Source of the DNA: Planctomycetota bacterium
GTDB lineage: Bacteria > Planctomycetota > UBA8742 > SKZP01 > JAIOTL01
Direction of reading: 5' to 3'
Length of the DNA: 17,062 bases
NCBI GenBank assembly: GCA_021106775.1
Contig: JAIOTL010000386.1
Coordinates: forward strand, 1-17,062
In this document: piece by piece, positions 8,007 to 15,852 of the stretch
Layout of the letters: each line of letters opens with the position of its first letter
Numbering within the stretch: position 1 is the stretch's first letter
Position numbers and translations under genes: made by a program
The notes under the pieces: generated by a model
What the model saw: only the letters and a program-made list of their open reading frames with translations
Database searches by the model: none
What the model was told of the DNA's origin: nothing

Positions 8007-10076
8007 CTATCGTTTTATACCGAGCCATTCGAATTTTAAGCGCAATTTCCAGTTCTTAAGTTTTGGGTAATAAATATTCCTGAACACATCATTGGCTGAG
8101 GTTAGCGTGTTCGATTGAACATATGTTAATTTGTCGTCGCTAATTATGTTTTTATCCAATATATCAATCCGCACAACATCATACGCTTTCCAATCAACAG
8201 TAAATTCATGGTTCCATTTCGGCTTCTTTGCGTCTTTTAGCACAAAATCTATTGAGTCGAAAACCAGTATTCCATTAATGTAAACTCTAACGTAGATATC
8301 GGGTTCTTTCTCAAAATCATCAATTCCACCGAGATATTCAGCATCAGACAGAATCACTCTGTAAGTCCGGGTTTTCGAGACTTTATTGTAGAAAATTATG
8401 CTTGATTTTGCCTTTTTTTCATGCAAGGGGGTTTCGAATTTCGACAAATATTTCCGATACATTTCGATTATCGATTCAATTGCCTTAAAACTGCCGTTAA
8501 TAACTTTGACTTTGGATTTTTCATAACCTTCTATTTTTTTCCACTCATTAGCATCCCATTTCTCGATGTAATCGTCGTGCATCTTGTCGGGTGCAGGTTC
8601 AATCGTTTTTCTCAGTTCATAGGGGCAGTTAATTGCAAATTTGCGAATATGCTCTGTTATTAACTCAAAATCAGCAGGTTTTTTCTTAATTATTGCGATA
8701 ATTTCGTTCCATTCGTTTAGCACACTTTTTTTCTTTATGCTTAGAATCCGTTTTTGCGCATCCTCAATGAATGTGCCGAAATCCTTGCATTCTGCAATAT
8801 AATTTTGATACGCCTGAACGGTATTTTCGTTTTTGGCATGAGTCCACCAGTTTTCGTCCTTTTTTTTCTGCGCATTTTCAAGTGTTTCTCTGATTTTTTC
8901 GATGTTATCGTTACTGACTTCACTTTGATATTTTCTGGCTTTTTTCGTTAAATCATCAATTTTATTAGGATTTTCCGCTGCATCCTTTGAAATATCCCTG
9001 AGTTTCCTGTTATCCTGCTCAATCTTAATTTTGCTAATCAAATCTTGCTTGATTCCCTCTACATCCTCGAAGATAAATGCACGATAAAACCCTATGTTTT
9101 TGTATAAATCCTCAACTTCGAACCGTTTTATTTCAAGTTCTTCATCGCTTAGAGAAACAATTGAGTGCCCTGATTCCTTGAGCATAAGCAAACGGGACTT
9201 AGCTTCTGATTTAAGTATAAAACCAGCAAAGAACAAAATCACCATCATGATGCAAATGTATGCCAGTGTTTTGATAACGCGTTTTGTGTTTTTCTTTTTC
9301 TCGTTGATTTCGAACAATCGTTTCAAAGGCTGAAGTATGTTTTTCGGCAGAAGCTGAGCATCATCGCGTTTTTCCCTATCATCTCCTATAAATCGTTCTC
9401 CAACGGCTGAAATGAAGATTATATCGAAGTTCTCGACGTTATCTTTCAATCTCGGCATGAAACGCTTCAACGCTGAATCAACCTTATTCATCGAATTCAC
9501 ATCCGATTCGTCAACCATATCAGACTTTGTAACGCACAAAATCATCGGATTCTGAAGCTTTTTCTCAGATTTCTCGCGCTTGTCCTGATAATACCGAATA
9601 ATATCGTACACTCCACTGAATTTCTCGATTGGCGTATCAGCATCCTGTTTAACCAGGTCGTTTATCGGGATAAATACGAAATATGCATGACATTGTGCTA
9701 AAAAGCTTTCAAGCTCGTGCAGATGCTCGGGGGTTTCGGTATCGAAGGCATGTAAAACCGGCGTGTCAGCACCTTTGTAGTCGATAATATTGACCAGATA
9801 TTCTGAAGTCTTATATTTCATTCTGTATGTGAGTTGAGTGTCCGTTAATGTCGAATCCGGGAATTTACCTGAGATGAGTTCGCGGACTTTTTCGTCGATA
9901 AACTCACGGGTTTGAACACCGACCGGCTCGCCGTGTTTAAGCTCAGTATCCGTATGATGATAAAGCCAATAAGCGAGTGCAGCATGGTATGTAGTTTTGC
10001 CGGCACTGCCAAGTCCGAGAATACCGATTTTTATCTCGTTTAATTTGTTGCTGTATATCGTTGTATCACTAATCAT
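8007..10076 (-). CDS. Membrane-anchored P-loop GTPase with C-terminal C2-like domain
   Basis: The product is 689 aa and ends in TAG. The N-terminal ~240 residues form a GTPase domain: P-loop GLGSAGKT (Gly21-Thr28), DYKG at Asp99-Gly102 as the G3 DxxG motif, and TKSD (183-186) as the guanine-specificity motif. FPDSTLTDTQL (72-82) lies where switch I would be. A single hydrophobic segment (about 266-288, after a Lys-rich stretch) anchors it in the membrane. Then comes a long Lys/Glu-rich helical, probably coiled-coil region (about 300-550). The end (about 557-675) is beta-rich with PDIYVRVYING, KPKWNHEF and VVRIDILD, resembling a C2-type beta-sandwich. The GTPase part resembles uncharacterised Rab/dynamin-like TRAFAC 'double-GTPase' families, but only one G domain is visible. 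Role unknown; a membrane-associated switch whose coil and C2-like part face the other side of the membrane is inferred. It has no good Shine-Dalgarno and no operon partner. Confidence 0.8.
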   Translation of the reverse strand: MISDTTIYSNKLNEIKIGILGLGSAGKTTYHAALAYWLYHHTDTELKHGEPVGVQTREFIDEKVRELISGKFPDSTLTDTQLTYRMKYKTSEYLVNIIDYKGADTPVLHAFDTETPEHLHELESFLAQCHAYFVFIPINDLVKQDADTPIEKFSGVYDIIRYYQDKREKSEKKLQNPMILCVTKSDMVDESDVNSMNKVDSALKRFMPRLKDNVENFDIIFISAVGERFIGDDREKRDDAQLLPKNILQPLKRLFEINEKKKNTKRVIKTLAYICIMMVILFFAGFILKSEAKSRLLMLKESGHSIVSLSDEELEIKRFEVEDLYKNIGFYRAFIFEDVEGIKQDLISKIKIEQDNRKLRDISKDAAENPNKIDDLTKKARKYQSEVSNDNIEKIRETLENAQKKKDENWWTHAKNENTVQAYQNYIAECKDFGTFIEDAQKRILSIKKKSVLNEWNEIIAIIKKKPADFELITEHIRKFAINCPYELRKTIEPAPDKMHDDYIEKWDANEWKKIEGYEKSKVKVINGSFKAIESIIEMYRKYLSKFETPLHEKKAKSSIIFYNKVSKTRTYRVILSDAEYLGGIDDFEKEPDIYVRVYINGILVFDSIDFVLKDAKKPKWNHEFTVDWKAYDVVRIDILDKNIISDDKLTYVQSNTLTSANDVFRNIYYPKLKNWKLRLKFEWLGIKR

Positions 10077-10102
10077 ATCAACAATCGCAAATTTTTAATA
10101 TC

Positions 10103-10130
10103 ATTATAACGTATGTTCGCAAATATACAA
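10103..10130 (-). promoter_or_regulatory. Candidate promoter of the GTPase gene
   Basis: On the minus strand TTGTAT (10130-10125) and TATAAT (10108-10103) are separated by 16 bp, with the -10 about 26 bp before the ATG at 10076. A small palindrome, AATCC-tgaa-GGATT (10129-10142), touches the -35 element and could be an operator, or a weak terminator for pilT. Another TATAAT lies at 10145-10140. Confidence 0.4.
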
Positions 10131-10226
10131 TCCTGAAGGATTATACACACTCCATATACATGTTTTACTGAAAATTTAAGCTTAGGATTGAATATTATAT
10201 CCGTACTTCAACTCATAACTGGTTCT

Positions 10227-10907
10227 TTAACTAGGTCTATATTGCCCACCCTGAGGTCCCTGATGTCCACCTTGCTGATATTTCTCCATCAAACGCAAAA
10301 GCTGCTTCGGATTTGTGGATTTATTGATAGCAATTTCACGACTAATTAGCTTATCGCGCCAAAGTCTGACTAAAGACGCGTTCATCGTGAACATTCCATC
10401 CTTCGCGCCTGTCTCAAGTATATTCTGAATCTGATGCACTTCATTTTCGCGAATTGTGTTACGAACTGCAGAATTGGCAAGCAATATTTCCAGAGAAAGC
10501 ACCCGCCCTCTACCGTTGAGTCTTGGTAAAAGTTGCTGAGAAACAACGCCAACCATTACAAACGAAAGCTGAACACGTATCTGATCCTGCTGACCCGGCG
10601 GAAAAATATCAATAATCCTATTAATCGTCTGCGAAGCATCATTTGTATGCAATGTCGCAAGCACAAGATGCCCTGTTTCTGCCAGTGTCAGAGCAACTTC
10701 TACGGTTTCAATATCACGCATCTCGCCAATTAAAACAACATCAGGGTCCTGACGAAGTACGCGTCGAAGTGCTTCGTGGAAACTCAGCGTATCTTCATGA
10801 ATTTGACGCTGATTAATTATGCATTTGTTATGCCGATATAGATATTCAATAGGGTCTTCAATCGTCATTATATGCGCAGATCTGTTTTTGTTGACAAATT
10901 CAAGCAT
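10227..10907 (-). CDS. PilT C-terminal fragment (ATPase core)
   Basis: The longest ATG-started frame after the TAG begins at codon 144 of the full gene, already past Walker A, which is intact in the same frame at GPTGSGKST (codons 131-139). It contains the Asp box TIEDPIEY, Walker B region VVLIGEMRD, His box TGHLVLATLHTND and the PilT-type C-terminal AVRNTIRENEVHQI segment, then a Gly/Gln/His-rich tail (YQQGGHQGPQGG). Separate translation from this ATG would give a protein lacking the nucleotide-binding P-loop, so this is better read as part of one gene. Confidence 0.6.
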   Translation of the reverse strand: MLEFVNKNRSAHIMTIEDPIEYLYRHNKCIINQRQIHEDTLSFHEALRRVLRQDPDVVLIGEMRDIETVEVALTLAETGHLVLATLHTNDASQTINRIIDIFPPGQQDQIRVQLSFVMVGVVSQQLLPRLNGRGRVLSLEILLANSAVRNTIRENEVHQIQNILETGAKDGMFTMNASLVRLWRDKLISREIAINKSTNPKQLLRLMEKYQQGGHQGPQGGQYRPS

Positions 10908-11033
10908 AGCAGCAAGCGTGGTCGATTTACCTGAACCAGTGGGACCTGTAACAAGGACAAGCCCTTTATCGGTGAGGGCAAAGTTTCTGATAATCGGCGG
11001 AAGTCCCAGCTCATCTATGGTTGGGATTCTGTT

Positions 11034-11336
11034 CTAAATTACACGAATTGCCATACCAACGGAACCGCGCTGAAAATATACGTTTAGACGGTATCTTCCA
11101 AGTGATTGCAGCCCGTAAGACAGGTCGAGTTCCTTTGTTTTCTCAAGCTCGCGGATTTGTTCCTTTGTCAATATTGAATACGTCAACGCCTTTGTATGTT
11201 CAGGCATTAATTTGGGCCAACCCTCAACAGGTTTTAGAGTACCGTCAACGCGAACCATTGGTGGTATGCCGACCGTGATATGCAGGTCAGAAGCGCTGAC
11301 TTTGTGCGTATATTTCAATAAATCAGTCAAATCCAT
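11034..11336 (-). CDS. PilT N-terminal fragment
   Basis: 100 residues with the PilT N-terminal PAS-like domain: the ASDLH segment (residues 15-19), PPMVRVDG, and the linker LGRYRLNVYFQRGSVGMAIRVI leading to the ATPase core. It stops just before the conserved IPT..ELGLP linker. It has no ATP-binding motif and cannot work alone as an ATPase. Confidence 0.6.
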   Translation of the reverse strand: MDLTDLLKYTHKVSASDLHITVGIPPMVRVDGTLKPVEGWPKLMPEHTKALTYSILTKEQIRELEKTKELDLSYGLQSLGRYRLNVYFQRGSVGMAIRVI

Positions 11337-11448
11337 AAGTTTATCCTTATAATCCTATACAATGACGATGAAAATTATTTTATTATTCTACATATATTTT
11401 ATGTAAACAACATAGCAAAGATTAAACTGTATTTTTTTGAGTAATAAA

Positions 11449-12336
11449 ATGTCTGTTATTAAAACTGAAAAACTGACCAAAACCTTTGTTTCATCGTTCA
11501 GAAAACACAAAATTGAAGCGGTGAAAAACCTTGACCTTGAGATTAACAAAGGTGAGGTATTTGGATTATTGGGACCAAACGGCTCTGGAAAATCAACAAC
11601 AGCGAAGATGCTTCTGGGTCTTTTAGGGCAGACATCGGGTAAGATTAGCGTTCTTGGATATAATCCTGATAATATACAAATCAAATCGCAAATCGGTTTT
11701 TTGCCTGAAGAAACATATTTATATCGGTTTTTGAATGCTGAAGAAACTCTGGATTTTTTTGGTAAAATTTTAAATATCAAGAGAAAAGAGAGGAAAATTC
11801 GCTCTGACAAATTACTAAAAATCGTCGGATTATTGCATTCAAAAAAAAGACCGGTGCGAGAATATTCAAAAGGAATGCGTCGCAGACTCGGTTTTGCACA
11901 GGCATTGATAAACGACCCTGAACTGCTGATTCTCGACGAACCTACAAGCGGACTTGACCCAATCGGTACTGCAGAGATGAAACAGCTTATCGTCAAACTC
12001 AAAAATGAAGGTAAAACCATTCTCATGAACTCTCATCTACTTGCGGACGTTGAGGAAGTCTGCGACAGAATCAGCATTTTATATAAGGGGGAATTGCTAA
12101 AAGAAGGCAATTTGAAGGATATGCTCACCATTGGGAACAGCACCTCGGTTGAGTTTAAGCGAAAAGATGAGGAATTTCAAAATAAGTTAAAAGAATTCGC
12201 CAAGAAGCTCGATGTTGAGATTGCCAGGTTTGAAGTGCCAAAAGATACACTTTCGATGTATTTCTTGAGATTGATTTATGAGAAGAATCCTGATGATTTA
12301 CCAGAATCATTACAACTAATGCTAAACAAAAAATGA
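11449..12336 (+). CDS. ABC transporter ATP-binding protein (ABC-2/drug-export type)
   Basis: I chose ATG at 11449; an in-frame TTG at 11437 is possible, and neither has a clear Shine-Dalgarno. The product is 295 aa. All ATPase motifs are present: Walker A GPNGSGKST (42-50), Q-loop region QIGFLPEE, signature YSKGM (139-143, standing for LSGGQ as is usual in ABC-2-type ATPases), Walker B LLILDEP with Asp163-Glu164, and the H-loop His196 in MNSHLL. The ~80-residue C-terminal extension (VEFKRKDEEF...) is typical of this subfamily. It would sit on the cytoplasmic face and energise export of a drug, lipid or polysaccharide. No permease gene follows: the next 280 bp hold a repeat element, then a lipoprotein gene. 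The permease is therefore elsewhere or was separated by insertion. The stop TGA is followed six codons later by TAA in the same frame. Confidence 0.9.
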   Translation: MSVIKTEKLTKTFVSSFRKHKIEAVKNLDLEINKGEVFGLLGPNGSGKSTTAKMLLGLLGQTSGKISVLGYNPDNIQIKSQIGFLPEETYLYRFLNAEETLDFFGKILNIKRKERKIRSDKLLKIVGLLHSKKRPVREYSKGMRRRLGFAQALINDPELLILDEPTSGLDPIGTAEMKQLIVKLKNEGKTILMNSHLLADVEEVCDRISILYKGELLKEGNLKDMLTIGNSTSVEFKRKDEEFQNKLKEFAKKLDVEIARFEVPKDTLSMYFLRLIYEKNPDDLPESLQLMLNKK

Positions 12337-12430
12337 ACAAATCTAATAATATAATTTATTAATGTGTATAAGTTCTATTGCTTTACTAAATTAGTGCTTT
12401 GTCAAGAAAGTAGTAATGGATTCAAAAAAA

Positions 12431-12460
12431 CTGTCATTCCCAACTCGATTGGGAATCCAG
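12431..12460 (+). repeat. Hairpin repeat, copy 2
   Basis: Stem ATTCCCAA (12436-12443) / TTGGGAAT (12449-12456), loop ctcga, flanked by ctgtc and ccag. The ends match copy 1 at 7692-7720; the loop side has changed but pairing is kept by compensating bases (CCCAA/TTGGG against CCCGT/ACGGG), suggesting that the structure is under selection. Confidence 0.8.
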
Positions 12461-12489
12461 CAGAAGTCAGAATATAATATTGTATCAGT

Positions 12490-12517
12490 CTGGATTCCCG
12501 TTTTCACGGGAATGACA
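12490..12517 (-). repeat. Hairpin repeat, copy 3 (inverted)
   Basis: Stem ATTCCCGT (12494-12501) / ACGGGAAT (12506-12513), loop tttc. Read on the minus strand it matches copy 1 at 7692-7720 except for one base in the flank, although the two lie nearly 5 kb apart. Confidence 0.85.
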
Positions 12518-12604
12518 ATCCTTCGAAACTTGCTTGACAGTGTATTAGTTTATGTTTAAACTGCATTTGTATTACAATTAGGTCTCTTCAATATAACCTT
12601 TTTT

Positions 12605-12618
12605 GAGGGGGGGGGGAG
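12605..12618 (+). promoter_or_regulatory. Poly-G ribosome-binding site of the first ASH lipoprotein
   Basis: The Shine-Dalgarno region reads GA, then ten G (12607-12616), then AG, ending three bases before the ATG at 12622. The two paralogues downstream have ordinary GGAGGG sites at the same place. A homopolymer of ten G's is prone to replication slippage, which would alter the length and spacing of the ribosome-binding site. Confidence 0.6.
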
Positions 12619-12621
12619 TTT

Positions 12622-14154
12622 ATGAAAATGAGATTAAATGTCTTATTAATTGTCGTTATTTTTTCATCTTTACTGATTTCTTGTACATCAACCGCAGTTA
12701 GTGTTAAATTCTCAATTACTAAACACGATTTCGGTACTGTAAACATTGGTGAATTCTCTGCTATTGACATTATCATCACGAACAAGAAAATCGACCCGTT
12801 GACACTTACTCAAATGAGCACCAACATTGCTGAATTTAACATCATTGCAGGCGGAACACCCGGCACAATGATACAAGGCAAAGCTGACCACATTATTACA
12901 GTTCAATTTGTTCCAGATTTGCCAGGAGGCATTAAAGACGCGATTCTTCAAATCGATTACGATTTCGGAACCAAACCGAAAATCAAGGAAATCTCCCTTA
13001 CCGGTCAAGCTGTCCCTGTACCCAGAATCGAAGTTGACCCTACAACTAAGGATTGGGGTGATGTTGTTATCAACAATACCGAAACACAAGACTTCATTAT
13101 CGAAAACACCGGTACTTCTGATCTCACAGTTTTCTCAGCGAATCTTTCAGGTCCAGATGCTTCGATTTTTGCAATCACAGCAGGTAATGTCGGTGGAACA
13201 ATTGCACCTCAGGACATACTCGTAGTTACCGTTGAAATTACACCGATAACCACTGGAAACAAGTCTGCAGTACTCGAAATTGAACACGATGGCGTTAACG
13301 AAGGAACTCCATTGAATATTGACCTGGTAGGCAATTGCATTGATATTCCGATTTTCGAAATTGCCCCACCATCACCGTTCGATTTCCAAAAAGCTTCCCT
13401 GGGTGATACAAAAACAGAGACTTTTACTATTTCAAACGTCGGTGGAAGAGACCTGACAATAACAGCAATTGCCGTTGCTGGTGACTTCACCGTTACCGCA
13501 GGCAACGCTCCATTTACAATCACTGCTGGCAACAGTCATACAGTTGACATTAGATTCGCACCGCAAAGCGTTGGTATTGTAAATGAAAACATAGTTTTTA
13601 CAAACACCGCACCAACTTCACCTGATACACTTGAGGTTACCGGAGAAGGATTCCGCGGTTTGCCGTTCACAGAAGACTTCGAAAGCACAGCAATTGCTCA
13701 AATCCCGACTGATTGGACAATTACACGCGATTCTGGGTCAAACACCGCTGGTACACAATGGAGCTGGCAGGTTCCTTCATGGGGTTCAAACACAACTGGA
13801 GGTTCAGGTAAATTTGTAATCTGTGATTCAGATAGATTCGCTAATGCAATATATCGAGATTATATTGTTACACCAACAATCGACTGCTCATCGTATTCAA
13901 CGGGTACAGTAACATTGGAATTCGATATGCACTTCGATTATCTCTCAGCAGATACAGCAAAAGTTGAGGTTTACGACGGTGCAACCTGGCATACTCTTCA
14001 AACCTGGACTTCGGATACAACCGGTCACAAATCTTTTAACATTACAACGCATGCACTCAGCAATTCCGACCTCAAAGTTCGATTCTATTATTCCAATACA
14101 ATGACATGGATGTGGTATTTCAAGCTTGATAATGTCGAGATTACACGTAACTAA
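12622..14154 (+). CDS. ASH-domain lipoprotein with cleaved-adhesin/MAM-like C-terminus (array member 1)
   Basis: The product is 510 aa with lipoprotein signal and lipobox LISC (Cys21). Three ASH (ASPM-SPD-2-Hydin)/choice-of-anchor D beta-sandwich domains follow, near residues 26-125, 128-235 and 240-345. Each opens with a segment of the HDFGTVNIG or KDWGDVVINN kind and contains N.G...L.. and F.P...G strands. The last ~160 residues (from FTEDFES, with IPTDWTI, GSGKFVICDSD and YFKLDNVEI) resemble the choice-of-anchor J/cleaved-adhesin jelly-roll found on secreted surface proteins. It is expected at the outer-membrane surface as an adhesin or structural protein; the ligand is unknown. It is the first of three tandem paralogues and ends in a clear terminator. 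The poly-G tract forms its ribosome-binding site. The start ATG fits the paralogues exactly (MKMRLNVLL, MKVRFHVLL, MRVRFHVLL). Confidence 0.87.
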   Translation: MKMRLNVLLIVVIFSSLLISCTSTAVSVKFSITKHDFGTVNIGEFSAIDIIITNKKIDPLTLTQMSTNIAEFNIIAGGTPGTMIQGKADHIITVQFVPDLPGGIKDAILQIDYDFGTKPKIKEISLTGQAVPVPRIEVDPTTKDWGDVVINNTETQDFIIENTGTSDLTVFSANLSGPDASIFAITAGNVGGTIAPQDILVVTVEITPITTGNKSAVLEIEHDGVNEGTPLNIDLVGNCIDIPIFEIAPPSPFDFQKASLGDTKTETFTISNVGGRDLTITAIAVAGDFTVTAGNAPFTITAGNSHTVDIRFAPQSVGIVNENIVFTNTAPTSPDTLEVTGEGFRGLPFTEDFESTAIAQIPTDWTITRDSGSNTAGTQWSWQVPSWGSNTTGGSGKFVICDSDRFANAIYRDYIVTPTIDCSSYSTGTVTLEFDMHFDYLSADTAKVEVYDGATWHTLQTWTSDTTGHKSFNITTHALSNSDLKVRFYYSNTMTWMWYFKLDNVEITRN

Positions 14155-14174
14155 GAGAGTTGTCATACAAAAGC

Positions 14175-14206
14175 AAATCCCGGATTAACTTCCGGGATTT
14201 ATTTAT
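14175..14206 (+). terminator. Terminator of ASH lipoprotein 1
   Basis: Perfect 10-bp stem AAATCCCGGA (14175-14184) / TCCGGGATTT (14191-14200), loop ttaact, followed by the T-rich atttata. It starts about 20 bp after the stop codon. The preceding gttgtcatacaaaagcaa recurs before the terminator of member 2. Confidence 0.8.
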
Positions 14207-14424
14207 ACCCAATCTGAATCGTGTAAATTTGTATGTTCTTATGGCATCAACTGACAATTGCATTAATGGTTATTCACTAATAATTAACTCAAAATTTAAT
14301 GAACATATTGATAATAATATTCATTTACTTATGATATTTATTAGATATTGATAATAAAATTTCAAATTTTACGTTGTTTACGTTAAGATTTTTTTTCAGT
14401 TTTTTACTTTTTTTGGAGGGAATT
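14207..14424. other. Spacer between ASH lipoproteins 1 and 2
   Basis: No gene seen. It is AT-rich, with the 16-bp aatgaacatattgata (14298-14313) that also occurs upstream of member 3 (16515-16530) and a cagttttttactttttttggaggg tract (in part shared with member 3) leading into the start. It is likely to hold the promoter of member 2, but no clear -35/-10 pair can be fixed. Confidence 0.4.
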
Positions 14425-15852
14425 ATGAAAGTGAGATTTCATGTCTTACTTATAGCATTGTTTTTTACTTCAATGCTGATTTCGTGTGATTCTGGCGATG
14501 TAGATGTCAAATTTTCGCTTAAGAATCACGATTTTGGTGCTGTTAACATTGGCGACAATGATACTGTTGACATTATCATCACAAACAAGAAAAGCGACCC
14601 GTTGACACTCACACTGATGAGTATCAATAACATCGAGTTCATTATCATTACCGGTGGAACTCCCGGTACATTGATTCAAGGAAAAGCTGAACATACGGTT
14701 ACAGTTCAGTTTACACCTACTTTACCAGGTGGTGTGAAAGACGCGATTCTTCAAATCGATTATGATTTCGGAACCAAACCGAAAATCAAGGAAATCACGC
14801 TCAATGGTGAAGCTGTTCCCGTGCCAAGATTCCAAGTTGGACCAGCATCAAAAGATTATGGTACAGTGAATTGTAACACAACCGAAACACAGGATTTTAC
14901 TGTAGAAAACATTGGAACATCTGACCTTAATGTTTTTGCGCCGAGTCTATCAGGTGCTGCTTCTGCAATGTATGAAATTACTGCAGGTACTACTGGTGGA
15001 TTGGTTGCACCAGGTAACGTTTTAATCATAACGGTTGAATTTACTCCGACTTCAGATGGAAACAAGGTTGCAGTACTTGAAATTCCTCATGATGGTGTAA
15101 ATATTGCAACACCAGTTTCCTTAAACTTGGAAGGAATAGGCGCAACACCGCAAATCGATTGCTCGCCTAATCCCTTTGATTTCGGCACTGTCTATGATGG
15201 TGCTATCAAAATCATGAATATTGAAGTTGAAAACGCTGGCACTGGCTATCTTACAATCTCAGCAGTTAACATTACCGGAGCAAACGCGTCAGAATTTGTC
15301 TTAATGAACGCTCTACCGATTAATGTTAATGCTGGTGTTACCGCTCAAGTACCAGTGATGTTCAATCCCACAGCGGTTGGTCAGAGAGGTCCAGTATCAG
15401 CAACATTCGTTAACAACACTGGAACACCAGAAGTTGTTGTCATGAATGGTGAATGTGTTGCGAATCCTCCTGGAAACGGTTCCAATGATTACACTTTCTC
15501 ACAGTTTACAAGAGGTATGACGCGCATTGTTGCACCTACTTATGTTTATACTAGTAGGATGGATGATGGATCCGTTAATATACCAATTGGTTTCACTTTC
15601 CCGTTTTACGGTCAAAACTGGACAAGACTTGCTGCAGGTTCAAACGGCGGTGTTATTTTCTCGAATTCAGCAACATATTTGACATTGAGCAATAGAGCAC
15701 TTCCGAGTACTTCAGCTCCTAATAATCTGATTGCTGGATGGTGGGATGACCTGTATTACTATTATTCAAACTCAAGATGGTATTACAAAACCACTGGCAG
15801 TGCGCCAAATCGCGTATTTACGGTTGAATATTACGATTTTACTCGATGCTGA
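14425..15852 (+). CDS. ASH lipoprotein 2, N-terminal part
   Basis: 475 residues up to the TGA. Signal peptide with lipobox LISC (Cys21), then three ASH domains (about 26-115, 118-226, 232-345; openings NHDFGAVNIG, KDYGTVNCNT, FDFGTVYDGA). From about residue 352 (NDYTFSQ) a further beta-rich domain follows, with IPIGFTFPFYG, GSNGGVIFS and LIAGWWDDL, as found in nidogen-like extracellular modules. The domain is cut in the middle by the TGA, so the truncated product would lack its last strands. An upstream in-frame TTG (14374) is less likely than the ATG. Confidence 0.65.
   Translation: MKVRFHVLLIALFFTSMLISCDSGDVDVKFSLKNHDFGAVNIGDNDTVDIIITNKKSDPLTLTLMSINNIEFIIITGGTPGTLIQGKAEHTVTVQFTPTLPGGVKDAILQIDYDFGTKPKIKEITLNGEAVPVPRFQVGPASKDYGTVNCNTTETQDFTVENIGTSDLNVFAPSLSGAASAMYEITAGTTGGLVAPGNVLIITVEFTPTSDGNKVAVLEIPHDGVNIATPVSLNLEGIGATPQIDCSPNPFDFGTVYDGAIKIMNIEVENAGTGYLTISAVNITGANASEFVLMNALPINVNAGVTAQVPVMFNPTAVGQRGPVSATFVNNTGTPEVVVMNGECVANPPGNGSNDYTFSQFTRGMTRIVAPTYVYTSRMDDGSVNIPIGFTFPFYGQNWTRLAAGSNGGVIFSNSATYLTLSNRALPSTSAPNNLIAGWWDDLYYYYSNSRWYYKTTGSAPNRVFTVEYYDFTRC

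Larger units (their letters stand above)
10227..11336 (-). pseudogene. pilT: pilT, type IV pilus retraction ATPase, split by one in-frame TAG
   Basis: From ATG at 11336 (ribosome-binding site AAGGAT) to TAA at 10229-10227 there are 370 codons in one frame, the normal PilT length, broken only by TAG at 11036-11034 (codon 101). The frame on both sides is intact and homologous: GMAIRVI - stop - NRIPTIDELGLPP, where PilT proteins read straight through. TAG could derive from CAG (Gln) by one C-to-T change. PilT is the cytoplasmic hexameric ATPase that depolymerises the pilus for twitching motility. Possible explanations are a recent nonsense mutation, an assembly error, or suppression of the TAG; three other genes here either end in TAG or TAA normally, so recoding is unlikely. 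If real, pili would assemble but not retract. No other pil gene is adjacent, as is common for pilT. Confidence 0.85.
12399..12540. mobile_element. MITE-like nested inverted-repeat element
   Basis: About 142 bp with imperfect 13-bp terminal inverted repeats, ttgtcaagaaagt (12399-12411) and acttgcttgacag (12528-12540), 11 of 13 matching. Inside lie two hairpin repeats in opposite orientation (12431-12460 and 12490-12517), so the whole element is a palindrome of palindromes around an AT-rich centre. It has no coding capacity. This layout fits a non-autonomous transposable element or a pair of inverted dispersed repeats; the target-site duplication is not clear. Confidence 0.55.

Noticed and set aside
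11388..12026. Minus-strand open frame of 212 codons
   Set aside because: It lies opposite the ABC ATPase, whose motifs are certain, and its translation shows no domain.
12334..15852. Reassigned TGA codon (Gly or Trp) explaining the break in ASH lipoprotein 2
   Set aside because: All other long genes are free of internal TGA and use TGG for Trp, and the ABC ATPase ends in TGA. A recoding genome would show TGA throughout its genes.
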